Assembly: GCF_024763615.1 (NCBI RefSeq)
Contig: NC_077224.1
Span: 4,340,001 to 4,404,000, forward strand
Reading direction: 5' to 3'
Source: Phlebotomus papatasi
Taxonomy: Eukaryota > Arthropoda > Insecta > Diptera > Psychodidae
Length of the DNA: 64,000 bases
This document shows, one piece after another, positions 47,701-58,139 of the stretch. The notes below the pieces were generated by a model, which saw nothing but the letters and a program-made list of their open reading frames with translations, made no database searches and was not told where the DNA came from. The position numbers and the translations under genes are program-made. How positions within the stretch are numbered: position 1 is the first letter of the stretch; each line of letters opens with the position of its first letter.

Positions 47701-50700
47701 CAAGGCAAGATTCTGAATTTGATTCAGCCACCTTGTCCTAGGTCGGCCTCGAGGTCGATGCCTCCTCACAATGGCTTGCATAGCTTTTCTGGGGAATCTC
47801 TTTCTCAAACCGAGGAAGCAGATCCTCGACTCTTTTAGTTCTTCACGAACGACTACATTCCTCACTCAATCTCGACGAGAAAAAATCGCCATCTTGAATT
47901 TTTGAAGGAAAAAGTTTTTACTACTTGAGAAGGTCTATATTTCAACCAATTTGGTTAAATTTGGAGTTTTTTGAAAGGTCTTGAAATTACCAACATTATT
48001 ACATTAGCCGCAATCGCTAATGAATCGGTTAAATATCCAAGAATGTCGGTATGATTGTAACTCATGCCAGAACATTCTAAAATGATCGTTTCTTTACCAA
48101 TTTTTGTAATTTTTGTAATTTTCGAGCGTTTCGCAAAGCTGGGACACTTTGCCATCTTTTTATTAAATACACCTGTCACTACAACTTCTGAATGTCTCAA
48201 AATACGTAGGTAGGGGAAAGTATTCTCCCTTCGAACGTTCATGCCTTTAAATAATGTGGATTTTCTTTAAGTTTTCCTAAGAAATTTAAACATTTCTATT
48301 AAATATTAGCTAGTTTATTATCAATTACACTTTGTAACGATGATTTTGTCCCTGGGTTCTCATGCTATTTGTTCTATTACTAGGGTCAAATGATTTACGA
48401 AAATACTTATCATTTTGATTTCATTTGGATTTTGCGCCTGGAATCTAGGCAAAACCGTTTTTGCCGTTTTTTGATACTTGGGTGCCTATATGTCCGATTC
48501 TGCTGAACCGATTTATTTCTCACTATGGAATGATTTGGTCTACTTTACATGCCCGATAAATCCTCTAAACAGATGAAGTTCATACAACTGACACCAGGGG
48601 CGCTGTAGTCTCATAAATGTCAGAAAACATGAAAAAATCGAACTTTTTAGCAACTTTAAGCAAAAATATCTCGAAAACTAGGACTGTCCCTAACAATCTG
48701 TTTTGTGGGTTTGATAAAGAATTTAATTAGCTACATTTTCGTCCATGTACAACTTTTCTCTCAGATTGTTTTTTAACCTCGATATTGAGGTTCAAACCAA
48801 AAATGAGCATTCAGCCAACTAAAGAAAAAATTAACTATTTGGATATTTTGAATCAAAATTTCCCTTTCGAAATAAAAATTCTCCTCTGAGCTTTACACCG
48901 TTGCCTTTAACTTACGGTGCTATCACACTATGATTTTCACGTTTTAATTTTAAATTCAATTGAGCCAATTGAGCATTATAAGATTTCTAGAATTTACTTG
49001 AAAATTCTCACAGTCAGGACACATTTTGCAAGAAATTTGCTCAATTTTAAATAGTGCCGCGAGATTTTTGATTGTGAATGACTCCGGAAAATGTGTGATA
49101 GTACTTAAAATGTCTTAAAAGTCACTTATCTGTTATTCAGAAGGATCCCCAAAGCCAGAAAAAAATATTTGTGGGCAAAGGGCTCATGCAATGCTTATTA
49201 AAAATCTGTATGAAGTCATCCCAACTCCCAACTGAAATTTCTTTAACAATTTCTTTCGAATGTACAGTAAATTTTTTTTGACTGCTTTACCATGATTTTC
49301 ATTGTAAATTTTACATTAAACATATAATCGTGTGTACTAATACACATTTGTGTAATTTGTACACATTTTGTCTGAAAACTGTGTAATTTGTACACCTTTT
49401 ATTTGAAAACTGTGTAATTTTACACGAAATATGTAAGAAAATATAAAAAATTGTGTAATCATTCCCAGTTGATTACACGGTTTACAATTTAAATTACACA
49501 TTTTCAGATTACACGTTTTGTTGAAATATATAATTTGTGTAAATTTACAAGAATAATCGTGGTAAAAAAGCAAACCAACGATTATTCTTGTAAATTTTTT
49601 TACTGTGTGGCTTTGGTGGAACTTAATGAATTACTCCCGATACTTAAACTTCACTTCATGCAAGTTTATCACTAAAACAATGTACTTATCTTATATTTTC
49701 GCCACAAATAATATTAATTAAGAGTAAATAAATTTAATAAGAACAATTTGGTTCAAAAGACTACTTGTTTAACTGCAATAAAATTGAAATTAATAAGCAA
49801 TTTTAACATTTTAATTTGCTGAATTCAAATTTAATTGAGCAACCACATTTATGCTATTTTAACATATTTAAACAGGTTTTTCTGGACCAATTATTAGTTT
49901 TTATTAATAAATAAGTGAAGATCTATCAATTCAATTAGTTTTTTGTGCAAAATAACGCATAGGAAAAAATCATCTGAAAATTAAATTGAATTTACAAATT
50001 GAAAAAAAAAAACGATAGGGTAAGTGTGCCAAATTTTGGCATAGTTGCATGCAAGCGTCAAAGTCTTATGGCGCTGGTACACCTTTTCAATTGAGTGAAA
50101 TTCAATCGATTGAAATTTTATCTCTTACTCTCTCAAACTGAAATCAGATATGGGTGTCTCTTTCTGTCAAATGAAATTTAAAATTGAAATTGAAATTTCA
50201 ATTTCAATTTTCATTTGACGGGAAGAGACACATATATCTTATTTCGCTTTGAAAGAGTAAGAGGTAAAATTTCAATCGATTGAAATTTATCCAATTGAAA
50301 AGGTGTACCAGTGCCACAATATTTTAAATTCAAATCGATTTTTTTAATTCTTTCTTCTGAAAGAGTGTTGCTTGGAACCTTGTAAAGAGTTTTCCGTCTT
50401 TATTTACTCTAAAATCATTCTTAATACATTTTAAAATGAATAAAAATGTAGACATAGCTTTGGTGCCCTATTTCGGCCACCTTCATTCTCATAGTTCCTT
50501 GCCCTTCGGGAATTCTTCCAATGACTTTTTCACGTCAACTCGTTTGTCGAAGCTACATCTTTTGTTATTCTTTTGCATTGTATAATCTCTAGAGTACGTA
50601 AAATCCAAAAGTTCATGGAAATTCGAGGAACAGAAAAGGTGGCCGAAATTGCAAGCTGGCCGGAATTTGGAACACTCTTACCCTAACGCTTTTTACACTA

Positions 50701-51594
50701 AACGTTTTTCACATTTTAAATGGAGGAACAATTTCTTGACAGACTTTTAACACAAAATAAAAGCTCAAATAGAATTTTATTGAATTTATTGAATTGTTAT
50801 ATAGATGAATCAATATGATAATTTCAGCTTCCAACAAACGTGCAGAATGTGCCAAAACGGTGCAGAAATGTGCCCATGAGGAACCTTGGTTTGGAATTGA
50901 GCAGGAATACACGCTTCTCAATTATGACCAGAGACCATTTGGATGGCCCAAAAATGGTTTCCCTGGTCCTCAGGGTCCCTATTATTGTGGCGTAGGAGCT
51001 GATAAAGTCTTTGCCCGGGATATTGTTGATGCTCACTACAGAGCCTGTTTGTATGCAGGAGTCAAGATCTGCGGCACAAATGCCGAAGTGATGCCGGCTC
51101 AGTGGGAGTATCAAGTGGGCCCATGCGTAGGGATTTCGGTTGGGGATGATTTGTGGATGTCGCGCTTCCTGTTGCATCGGATTGCCGAAGATTTTGGTAT
51201 TGTGGCTACGCTGGATCCCAAACCAATGCCTGGTGACTGGAATGGAGCTGGAGCCCACACGAATGTCTCCACTAAGGCGATGCGTGCACCAAATGGCATT
51301 GGTGCCATTGAGGAGGCCATCAAGAAGTTGTCCAAGTGTCACGATCGTCATATTAAGGCTTACGATCCACATGGTGGGCAGGACAATATGCGTCGTCTCA
51401 CGGGACGTCATGAGACCAGTTCTATCAATGACTTTAGTGCCGGAGTTGCTCATCGTGGGGCTTCTGTGAGAATTCCGCGGGGGGTTAATGATGACAAATG
51501 CGGCTACTTTGAAGATCGTCGACCAAGCTCCAATTGTGATCCTTACAGTGTTGTTAATGAAATCCTCAAGACAATCTGCCTGAATGTGGTCTAA
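41715..51594 (+). CDS. Gs2: glutamine synthetase, type II (GSII), cytosolic-type
   Basis: Three coding exons: 41715-41892, 46848-47009 and 50828-51594; 1107 nt, 368 aa plus TAA, both introns phase 1. The enzyme joins ammonia to glutamate using ATP. Residues about 24-105 are the beta-grasp N-domain (ATYIWIDGTG, WNYDGSS). The catalytic domain follows, with metal/substrate ligands Glu138 and Glu140 (GIEQEY), Glu200 and Glu207 (NAEVMPAQWE), Asn252 and His257 (GDWNGAGAHTN), Glu309 (GRHETSS), Arg323 and Arg328, and Glu342 and Arg344 (YFEDRR). Length agrees with fly Gs2 (about 369 aa from memory). No N-terminal extension for mitochondrial import is seen in these exons, but the ATG lies right after an acceptor, so an upstream coding exon cannot be excluded. 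The two introns (about 5.0 and 3.8 kb) are full of mobile elements. Confidence 0.96.
42416..42475 (+). mobile_element. left-end fragment of a GGGG-GTGGGGCACCTT MITE
   Basis: GGGGGAAGTGGGGCACCTTT matches the ends of the complete 62975-63155 element. No partner end nearby. Confidence 0.55.
42544..42700 (+). mobile_element. second solo end of the hAT-like family
   Basis: Begins CCAAAGGGGAGATATTAGGG, then GTGTACACCACTTCC and many ACTTCC words. It parallels the inverse of 35070-35226 over its whole length. Confidence 0.75.
42727..42859. mobile_element. small palindromic MITE, CTCTCGGCT family
   Basis: TTAAGCCGAGAGACGACTTAG on the left (as TTAAGCCGAGAGACG) pairs with CTAAGCCGTCTCTCGGCTAA on the right. 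The ends GCCCTAGACACAC and CTGTCGAGGCCC are imperfect. Confidence 0.8.
42970..43235 (-). repeat. inverted fragment of the 37930 element interior
   Basis: AGCTGAGTCCGAGATCAATT and GAATTGGCTTCAAATAG are the inverse of sequence at about 38200-38240. CTTTTCGTATGGAGGGATAA is the inverse of 38285-38305. Confidence 0.8.
43555..44815. repeat. inverted repeat pair (43555-43690 / 44655-44815) and direct repeat copy 2 (44340-44640)
   Basis: GAAGAATAAATCCCTATTTC (about 43658) pairs with GAAATAGGGATTTATTCTTC (about 44677), with surrounding similarity over about 140 bp. One arm lies outside and one inside the hAT-like element. 44340-44640 is the second copy of the repeat described at 40032. Together 44340-44815 looks like one unit whose parts recur elsewhere. 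Confidence 0.75.
43759..45941. mobile_element. hAT-like non-autonomous transposon, complete with target duplications
   Basis: Perfect 16-bp inverted ends: CAAGGGGGAGATATTA at 43759 and TAATATCTCCCCCTTG ending at 45941. Both sides carry the 8-bp direct duplication CGATATTA (43751-43758 and 45942-45949). An 8-bp duplication and a CA-start end fit the hAT superfamily (P elements also make 8 bp, but have different ends). Subterminal ACTTCC/CACTTCC words cluster near both ends (43800-43910, 45885-45925), like transposase-binding repeats. The longest internal ORF (44793-45068, -) is not recognisable as transposase. It sits in intron 1 of glutamine synthetase. Confidence 0.9.
46002..46847 (+). other. 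end of glutamine synthetase intron 1, no gene
   Basis: Repeated AAAAATGACTAT.TTTTGCTAC words at about 46160 and 46275. Nothing else recognised before the acceptor TTGATCGCTAG. Confidence 0.5.
47575..47865 (-). pseudogene. non-LTR retrotransposon RT C-terminal fragment with microsatellite tail
   Basis: The minus-strand frame contains RHRPRGRPRTRWLNQIQN, followed by LGIEPEHLPEVSENLRPQ and a stop. RRGRPRxRWxDxI is a hallmark of the C-terminus of many insect LINE ORF2 proteins. It is followed (towards lower coordinates) by a (GAT)n-type tail, seen on + as ATCATCATTATCATC at about 47600-47625. This is consistent with the element's 3' end. Only about 90 codons remain. Confidence 0.78.
48213..48330 (+). 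mobile_element. left half of a GGGGAAAGTACTCTCCC MITE
   Basis: GGGGAAAGTATTCTCCCTTC through ATTATCAATTACA matches 13252-13375. The right half is missing. Confidence 0.8.
48331..49262 (+). other. glutamine synthetase intron 2, nothing recognised
   Basis: No element ends, ORF or RNA gene seen. Confidence 0.5.
49263..49608. mobile_element. small element of TGTGTAATTTGTACAC units
   Basis: Bounded by ACAGTAAATTTTTTTTGAC on the left and AATTTTTTTACTGTGTGG on the right. Inside are at least seven GTGTAAT / ATTACAC words. A hairpin, GAATAATCGTGG to CAACGATTATTC, lies near the right edge. It looks like a foldback or MITE. Confidence 0.6.
50018..50683 (-). mobile_element. MITE, GGGYAAGTGTGCCAAATT family copy 2
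   Basis: Begins GGGTAAGTGTGCCAAATTTT and ends with AATTTGGAACACTCTTACCC, TA both sides. It is the inverse of 12578-13004, with high identity through GGTGCCCTATTTCGGCCACC. It carries an insert at 50069-50316. Confidence 0.9.
50069..50316. mobile_element. nested palindromic MITE, TGGCGCTGGTACACC ends
   Basis: TGGCGCTGGTACACCTTTTC pairs with GAAAAGGTGTACCAGTGCCA. The inner AATCGATTGAAATTT and AAATTTCAATCGATT also pair, giving an almost complete hairpin. The target duplication is not clear. About 15 bp of the host element is missing at the site. Confidence 0.88.
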
Positions 51595-51849
51595 AGTAAA
51601 AATCATCAGGGAGCTTTTTTCTGCCCTCATAAATCTTTTGTGATTTCACTTTTGTACTCTTCTTATCTGATGCACTGTGAGGGAAATTGTCAAGTTTTTC
51701 CAACCAGGATCAAATTTGAAAAGAAAAATGATATTCCTAAGCACCGAAGTAAATACTGTCTTTGTTAGCTCTGTATCTTTTTATCGATGATATTCGAATG
51801 ATTTTCAAATAAATCATGTTGTTGAACTATTAATTGCATTTTTATTTTA
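51595..51849 (+). other. glutamine synthetase 3' UTR with AATAAA
   Basis: AATAAA at 51808-51813, followed after about 20 bases by A/T-rich sequence. This gives a likely short 3' UTR of about 230-240 nt. Confidence 0.65.
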
Positions 51850-52757
51850 ATTGATCTTTGTTGGTTTTTCGCTTAACTTAAATCTGGTTAAAGAGTTTTT
51901 TTTATGAATGCCCTTTTTAGGATATTTCTATACCGCCTACTTCTTGCACTTTAAATACTTTTTAAATATTTCTATTGAATTCCCAGAGAAATTTATGGTC
52001 CATCGCGTCGAGTTTCTGGAGATATCTTAGGATTAAGATCTTTAAGAAATTAATAGAAATATTTCATAAAATTTGTTTTATTTTAATAACGGTGCATCCT
52101 AAGATGTTGGTGCCTAATGCCAACTTCAGACTGGAGGTTTAGCCCTGTTCCCGAAGGTCTCAAAAATCCAAATAACAAGCAATTTTATTGATTTTTCAAA
52201 ATCTAAATGGATCATTTGCCCTTAATATCCAATCCTAAACAACAATTTCCTAAAAAATCATGCCTGATAAGGAATTAAGAGGACTTAAGCCAGATGGTAA
52301 ACGGTAAAGCCTTAGGTCTGAAACCCCTGTACGGATGGTTTGTAGAACACGACTCCACAAATATTTTCCTAGAACAAAGCATAGCCCTACCTCTGTATTT
52401 TCCCTGAAATTTTCCATATTTGCCTTATAAATACTTAAATATTCATCAAGTTCATAAAAAGGATGCGTAGGACGACTTGCATCCTTCACTAAAATATTCC
52501 CCTTAAGGAAAAAAAACTAGTGCCACTGAAGACCAGAGAGTCGAAAAAGGTAAGATTATCAAAGATATTCTAAATTAAATAATGTTGAGATATTTAAAAT
52601 GAAAATTGTTGAGGAAGTATTATTTGATTAGACTTATCTCAAGAATGGTACATTGTATAGCTTATAATGTTAGTGTCAAAGTATAATTGGTAGAGGAGGA
52701 CTGAAAAAAATTTCTATAATAAACTATCTCTATGTCTATGCTCTCTGACATTGTCTA
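51850..52757. other. intergenic DNA with decayed repeats
   Basis: 52330-52560 resembles 19430-19620 (ATTTTCC.GAAATTTTCC, ATTC.TCAA.TTCA.AAAAGG). No gene. Confidence 0.5.
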
Positions 52758-53678
52758 GGGTTGAATAACCTGCTATCGCCATGTTTAGGAAAAAATTAAA
52801 TTCATTTAATCATAACTTTTGAATCCTTGTTACAAGATAAGTCAAATTTGACACAAAGTTACTTAGATGTATTGGCTCTAGATACGTGAAAACAATAATC
52901 CTAGAACATAACGCTGGACTACTTAAAAAACTGATTTTTATTAATAATGCAAAAATAACCATTTCGTCGCCACTTTTTACCACTTTTCGCCAGTTTTGTA
53001 AAATTTGTAACCACTTCTCGCCACCCACTTGAAAAGAACCACACTCGGTTATTTTAGGCAATGCTATGAAAAGAATACATTCACCATTTCTCTTTCCTTG
53101 TGATCACTTTATTATTACTCTCTTTAAATGATTTTTCTTCACTTTTATTTGAGAAATCAAATTATGGGGCTTTTGCAGAAAGTAAACAATGCAGATTTGA
53201 CAACTGAGAATGTACGAAGTGAAGTTAGCGTCGCCTATTGAAAAGATATGGCGACAGGTGGTAAAATCAATTCCAGAATATTACCACTTCTCGCCATGCC
53301 TCATTTTTATACAAAAATAATATAAAATGAAATATTAATTGACTAAATACAAATTTTATGTATTCCACAAGTGCAATTAAATATTCAATAGACAAATTAT
53401 TTACCCAAATAGATATTTTTGGCCTGATGAAAATTTGACGACACTTAGTACATTTGGTAAGAGATGTTGGATTCGATGCACTTGCTTAAAATATTGCTCT
53501 AAAAAGTGATCAAAATCGTGAATCCAAAACTAATAATTATTATTTTTCGATTCTATGCGTAGAAGCAGAAACAATACAAAAAAATTGCGACTCATTTATT
53601 TCATAAATTGCGAAAAATAGCGATTTCAATGTAAGTGGCGAGAAGTGGGGCACTGGCGAGAACTGGTGATTCCACCCT
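52758..53678. mobile_element. element with GGGTTGAATAACC ends and TCGCCA repeats
   Basis: Left GGGTTGAATAACCTGCTATC, right GAACTGGTGATTCCACCC (imperfect inverse), TA on both sides. CACTT.TCGCCA words recur near 52970-53030, 53285 and 53640-53660. About 920 bp, no transposase. Confidence 0.8.
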
Positions 53679-54813
53679 AGTTTTCTTTATAAATTCTTGA
53701 ATATAATTTAATTTTAAGAAAAGGATTGCATGGGACGACTAGCATACTTCACTAACATTTTCTCCTTTAAGAAAGAACTGGAGTCACTGAAGATCATAAG
53801 GCCGGAAAATGTGCCATTGGTTTGGTGCCATTATAAAGATTTTATTAATCAATTTATTAAGATTTAAAAATCAGAATTTTTTGTCCTGAATTTATTTGAT
53901 TCAAATTTTCCTGCTAACCCTGCTTTTTTTAGCCATGTGATTTTTAGCGATCCTAGCCTTTTTTTTTAAGGAAAATACTTTGGTGAAGAAAACAATGGTA
54001 TTATTTGACGAGAAATAATTCTAAACTATTTAAAAGATAAAATCTACCATGTGGTAATTTGAATTTAATAATTACCGAAATACAACGTGAGAGATAGCGT
54101 AAAAGGTATTTCACAATTCGAATGTATGACACATGGACGCCTCATTATTATTTAATTCAATTCAATTCAATTAAATATGACCTTATTCTAAAAAAACGTT
54201 TGGTTACTTTAACAAAAAAAAACGTTTGTCAAAAAATTGTATTGCTATACTTGCACTAAGACAAAATTTATAACAGCGAGATTTGAGGTACTCCTACTAC
54301 CGAAAATGTGTTGTAAATTAATAAAAATATAAATGAACAAAAATATTCAAAAATGATAAATATTTAAAAAAAAATCATTATAGATTTTGATAAATAGAAA
54401 AGGTTGAGATCAAAAATCGATAACTCAGAATATAAGTCGAACAACTCGATTTTTCACAAAAATTGTTTTATTCGCTTTTTGGATAGGTACCTTTCTTGTG
54501 AATATTATACTCGAGTGATAATTATTTTCAAAAATATAGATATTTTCAATCTCAAAAATCCTATACTCAGCATGTAAAATCTCAGCTTCAAATCGCTCTC
54601 CTGTAAAATTTGCCTCCTGCGAGTTATTCCTTTCTTATTCTGAGCGATCGAAATGTAGGATTAAAAATTAAACATGATTTTTTTTTAAATTAACATGAAT
54701 AAATTAACATGATTAAATTAAAAATGTTAGAAAAAATTCTATTAGGGAAGTATTTTTTGTTTATTTTAATATTTATGCTTTACAAAAATCTAAGTATTAA
54801 AAATTGGGCATTA
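53679..54813. other. intergenic DNA, nothing recognised
   Basis: Only a short AATTC-type simple repeat at about 54150-54175. Confidence 0.5.
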
Positions 54814-55678
54814 GGGTAAATGTCCTAATTCAAAACCATTTCCAGACGCTTTAACTTTGACAGAAGAATCAACACATTAAGTTCATATTTTTTCTGAAGA
54901 GAATTACATAAATTTGCTCATTCTCTCTTCTAGAATGTTATTGTTGAGAGGAAATTCTTTAGATATTAATTTGAAAACTTCTTAAAGACAAGAAAAATAC
55001 GCGAGTGTAAAATGCTTCTATTGGAAACATATAAATCCAAATGGAGACAAGGAAAAGTTTCTAATTGGAGACAAACAGTGTAGTGAAACCGCGACGAAAG
55101 GCTTCCAAAGCCTTGTTGAATTGCTTCTGAGTGCAGAATTTGTTCTTATACCTGATCTTGTCTCCTTTCCCATATAAAACAATAAGAAAATCCCTCTAAA
55201 AAAAATCATATTTCCGGGGTTTCCTATTGAAGCATTTGCAGACACTTCAGAAAAACCCTTTTTGTTCACGAAATAGGTAATTATTTCATTTGAAAACTTC
55301 ACGTACCGTTAACAATAAAGATTAGCACTTAATTTAACTAAAATTAGCCAGAAATATGACATAAATATTAAACAAAACGAATAAACAAGTCACTTTATTG
55401 TGTTTTTCATTGAAAAACTTAGTCGATCGATGAAAAAATCGATGGTGAAAAGGTATACTTTTAATTTTTCTAAGAAATTAACAAATTAAAATTTGTAAAT
55501 ATAAATGGATTTTCGCTTTATTTGGAGCAAAATTAACTAAATAATGAAACTGAGGTATAGAAAATATATAAATATAAAAAATTCAGTACTGTATTTATCA
55601 TGAAAACAATGACGTTTCCATTTGGAGTAGCGAAAAATTTCCATTTGAAGCAGGTTTTGAATTAAGCTTAATTTTCCC
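54814..55678 (+). mobile_element. GGGTAAATGT-family MITE copy 2
   Basis: Starts GGGTAAATGTCCTAATTC, ends GAATTAAGCTTAATTTTCCC, with TA outside. About 280 bp longer than copy 1 (3841-4421); the extra sequence lies around 55350-55620. The minus-strand ORF at 55018-55302 is not clearly conserved in copy 1, so I do not call it a gene. Confidence 0.88.
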
Positions 55679-55758
55679 TAGTTCCTCTTATTTTATCGGG
55701 ATTCTTTATAATTGAGCGCTTTTTGTGGAATTTATAATGATTTTAACGTCCAAACTTA

Positions 55759-56012
55759 CACTGAGAAAAAAAGAGGGTGCGATTAACTTTTTTTCTTTAG
55801 AACTTTAACACTTTTTGGGTGTAAAAATATATCAACATTTTTTAGTGTTAATTTTAAACTTTTTTAAGGGTAAAATCAACATGAAAAGAGGGTAACTTTA
55901 ACCCATAATACACCTAAAAAGGGTAATATTTACACCGATTTTGGATCAATACTGCAGGGTAAAATAAACATTTCCAGAATGTTATTTTAACTCTTTCGGA
56001 TTTCTCTCAGTG
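55759..56012 (+). mobile_element. MITE, CACTGAGA family copy 4
   Basis: CACTGAGAAAAAAAGAGGGT to CGGATTTCTCTCAGTG, TA both sides, 254 bp, uninterrupted. It is the best intact copy in the window. Confidence 0.92.
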
Positions 56013-56019
56013 TATCGAT

Positions 56020-56071
56020 AATTTGGAGTCATTTTGCCCCATATGCCCGATTGAGAGAGAGAGTCTATTGT
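56020..56071. mobile_element. truncated right end of the pogo/Tigger-like MITE
   Basis: CCATATGCCCGATTGAGAGA then GAGAGTCTATTG followed by TA, matching the last 45 bp of 21437-21769. Confidence 0.7.
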
Positions 56072-56549
56072 ATTTTTAAAATTTACCATGAAAAAATCGT
56101 TTTTTTGCTTATCGATGAAATAATGTATTGCAATGTTTGTATTTCACTGTCTTGATAATAAATTATATTTAAATTAAACTGCATTTCCTAATCTCTTTAC
56201 AAAACTATATTCTGCATTTTTCTAGGTTCTATTCTAGTTCTAAGTCAATTAATAATTTTGCAATTATTTTTTTTTCATTTTATTGTACATTTTGAAATAT
56301 TATTAAAAATATTCAGTGTTATGTGTAATAGCTGAATTTCTTCAATGAAAAGAAAACCTCGTGGAAAGATGATTAACATCTTGATTCCAAGAAATAAAAG
56401 CTGATGAATCTTATCAAGAAAATTCAACTCTATTATAACGGCCATTTAATTTTCAAAAAATTGTTCGCCGCGCTCGCCGCTTCGCCTTTCTCCACCTTTA
56501 GTTTGCAATCCCAGCCACCAGAGGGTCTGTCAGTGAAGTAAATAAAAAA
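56072..56549 (+). promoter_or_regulatory. parvin upstream region with CTCF-like motif
   Basis: A small GC-rich island (TCGCCGCGCTCGCCGCTTCG, about 56465-56484) precedes the start. CCACCAGAGGG at 56515-56525 fits the CTCF core except for the trailing GC. TCAGTG at 56530-56535 could be an initiator, which would leave a 5' UTR of only about 20 nt. All are predictions from pattern alone. Confidence 0.35.
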
Positions 56550-57578
56550 ATGGCTGCTCGCCCTAAATCTCCTCGATCCCCAAAAACTCCCGATAAAGAC
56601 GAGAGTATTTGGGATAAAATTGGTACTCTGGGCAGGAAAAAGAGGATCAAGGAAGGTACGAAACATCTGCATTGCTAAATTTGCCATTCATTTTAGAAAA
56701 TCAGGGTATTTTTCATGTTGAAATTTCACTTCCATATATAGTCAATGATGTTTACTAAATGAGTTTTTATCCTTTTTATGCTAATATTGTTTGTTTTGCA
56801 CAAGAATTTTGCTCTATTGGGAGTCAAGGGGGGCATTTGCGAGGAGATTGAGTGAAATTTGTGGGGGAGAAAGGCATTAGAAGAGCCTTCTGTGAGCCCC
56901 GCCTACGCGAGATTACTCATCTGATGGTATTTTTCTTTTATTTCCGTGCAGTTCAAGAGGTTCAGGAGGAAGGCAAGCATGCAATTGACTCTCCTGGAAA
57001 CCCAAATGCCCCTATCATCCCAGCTGAAGACTACAATTTGAGTGACAATGAGCAGAGGGCCATGATTCAGCCTCAATCCTTGAATGATCCTTCTGTGAAG
57101 AAGTTACTGGAAGTCCTCATCAATTGGATCAACGACGAATTGGCTGAACAACGAATAATCGTGAAGAATATCGAGGAGGATCTCTACGATGGGCAAGTGC
57201 TGCAGAAGCTCTGGGAGAAGTTGACACATCGCAAATTGGATGTCCAGGAAGTGACTCAGTCGGAAGAAGGACAGAGGCAGAAGCTCAAAATTGTCCTCCA
57301 GGCAGTCAATCATGTAAGTTCCCTCTTTTTTTTCCTTCAGGGCATTTTGAGGATTTTCTGTGTTGATGCTCATGGTGTCTTTTGTTTCTGCAGACTCTGG
57401 GATTCCATCACAAAACGCCCAAATGGACAGTTGAGAGTGTCCATTCGAAGAATCTCGTGGCCATTCTGCATCTTCTGGTGGCCCTTGTGCGTCACTTTAG
57501 GGCTCCAGTTCGTCTTCCGGACAACGTTTACGTGACTGTGGTGATTGTTCAGAAGAATGGGACTCAGCTTAGCGCACA
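56550..57578 (+). CDS. parvin: parvin, N-terminal part (gene continues beyond window)
   Basis: Exons 56550-56655, 56952-57313 and 57394-57578 give 217 codons plus two bases, then the donor GTGAGT. Parvin binds integrin-linked kinase and PINCH (the IPP complex) and actin at integrin adhesions. The short N-terminus reads MAARPKSPRSPKTPDKDES, then IWDKIGTLGRKK, as in other parvins. Residues about 84-195 are the first calponin-homology domain (VKKLLEVLINWINDEL, EEDLYDGQVLQKLWEKL, HSKNLVAILHLLVALVRHF). The second CH domain, which binds ILK, was not found before 64000, so intron 3 exceeds 6.4 kb. The start is the ATG beginning the conserved N-terminus; it has A at -3. Confidence 0.92.
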
Positions 57579-58139
57579 GTGAGTACTCAATATTTTACAA
57601 TTTATTCCTCCTTCTTGGAGAATTATCCTACAATTTAAGAATACCCTTGGGAAAAACCCTTTTAGAACGAGAAGGTCAAATAAGGAACAAAAACTAATTT
57701 TTCTTAATTATTTTTCAATTTTTTTTTTTGTTTTTTGGTTTAACAATTTTAAAGGACATAAATATTTCACATTGATATAAATCACGATAAGGAATGACTT
57801 GAGATACTGGAACCATTTTCGAAATAATAAAAAAAATCGTGTTGAAAAAGGAGGGTGGGTCGCCAAAAACCAGAAGTCGATATCTCAAACCGTTTCGGTT
57901 CTAGATCTGCAAAACTGTAAATATCAAGAAAAACACAGTATATAAATTTAAAAAAAAAATTACTCCATGTTTATTCAAATGCAATTTTGCAAGATTTCCC
58001 ATTTAAAAATCATTAGAAACGGTCAAATTGGCATCTGAGTGGCTTCAAAATGTTTTTATGGAAAAAAAAGAGGTGGGAAAGCGTCCCGGGCTTTGCGAAA
58101 TGCTCGAACTCGTGACTTAGATGCCATCCTTTAAAAGTA
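57579..58139 (+). other. parvin intron 3, first part, no feature
   Basis: AT-rich, no element ends recognised. Confidence 0.5.

Noticed and set aside
50824..51630. 268-codon ORF antisense to glutamine synthetase exon 3
   Set aside because: A shadow of the conserved sense exon; the sense frame carries all GS motifs and correct splice signals.
55018..55302. 94-codon ORF in the GGGTAAATGT element as a possible transposase
   Set aside because: No transposase motifs, and the frame does not appear conserved in the other copy at 3841-4421.
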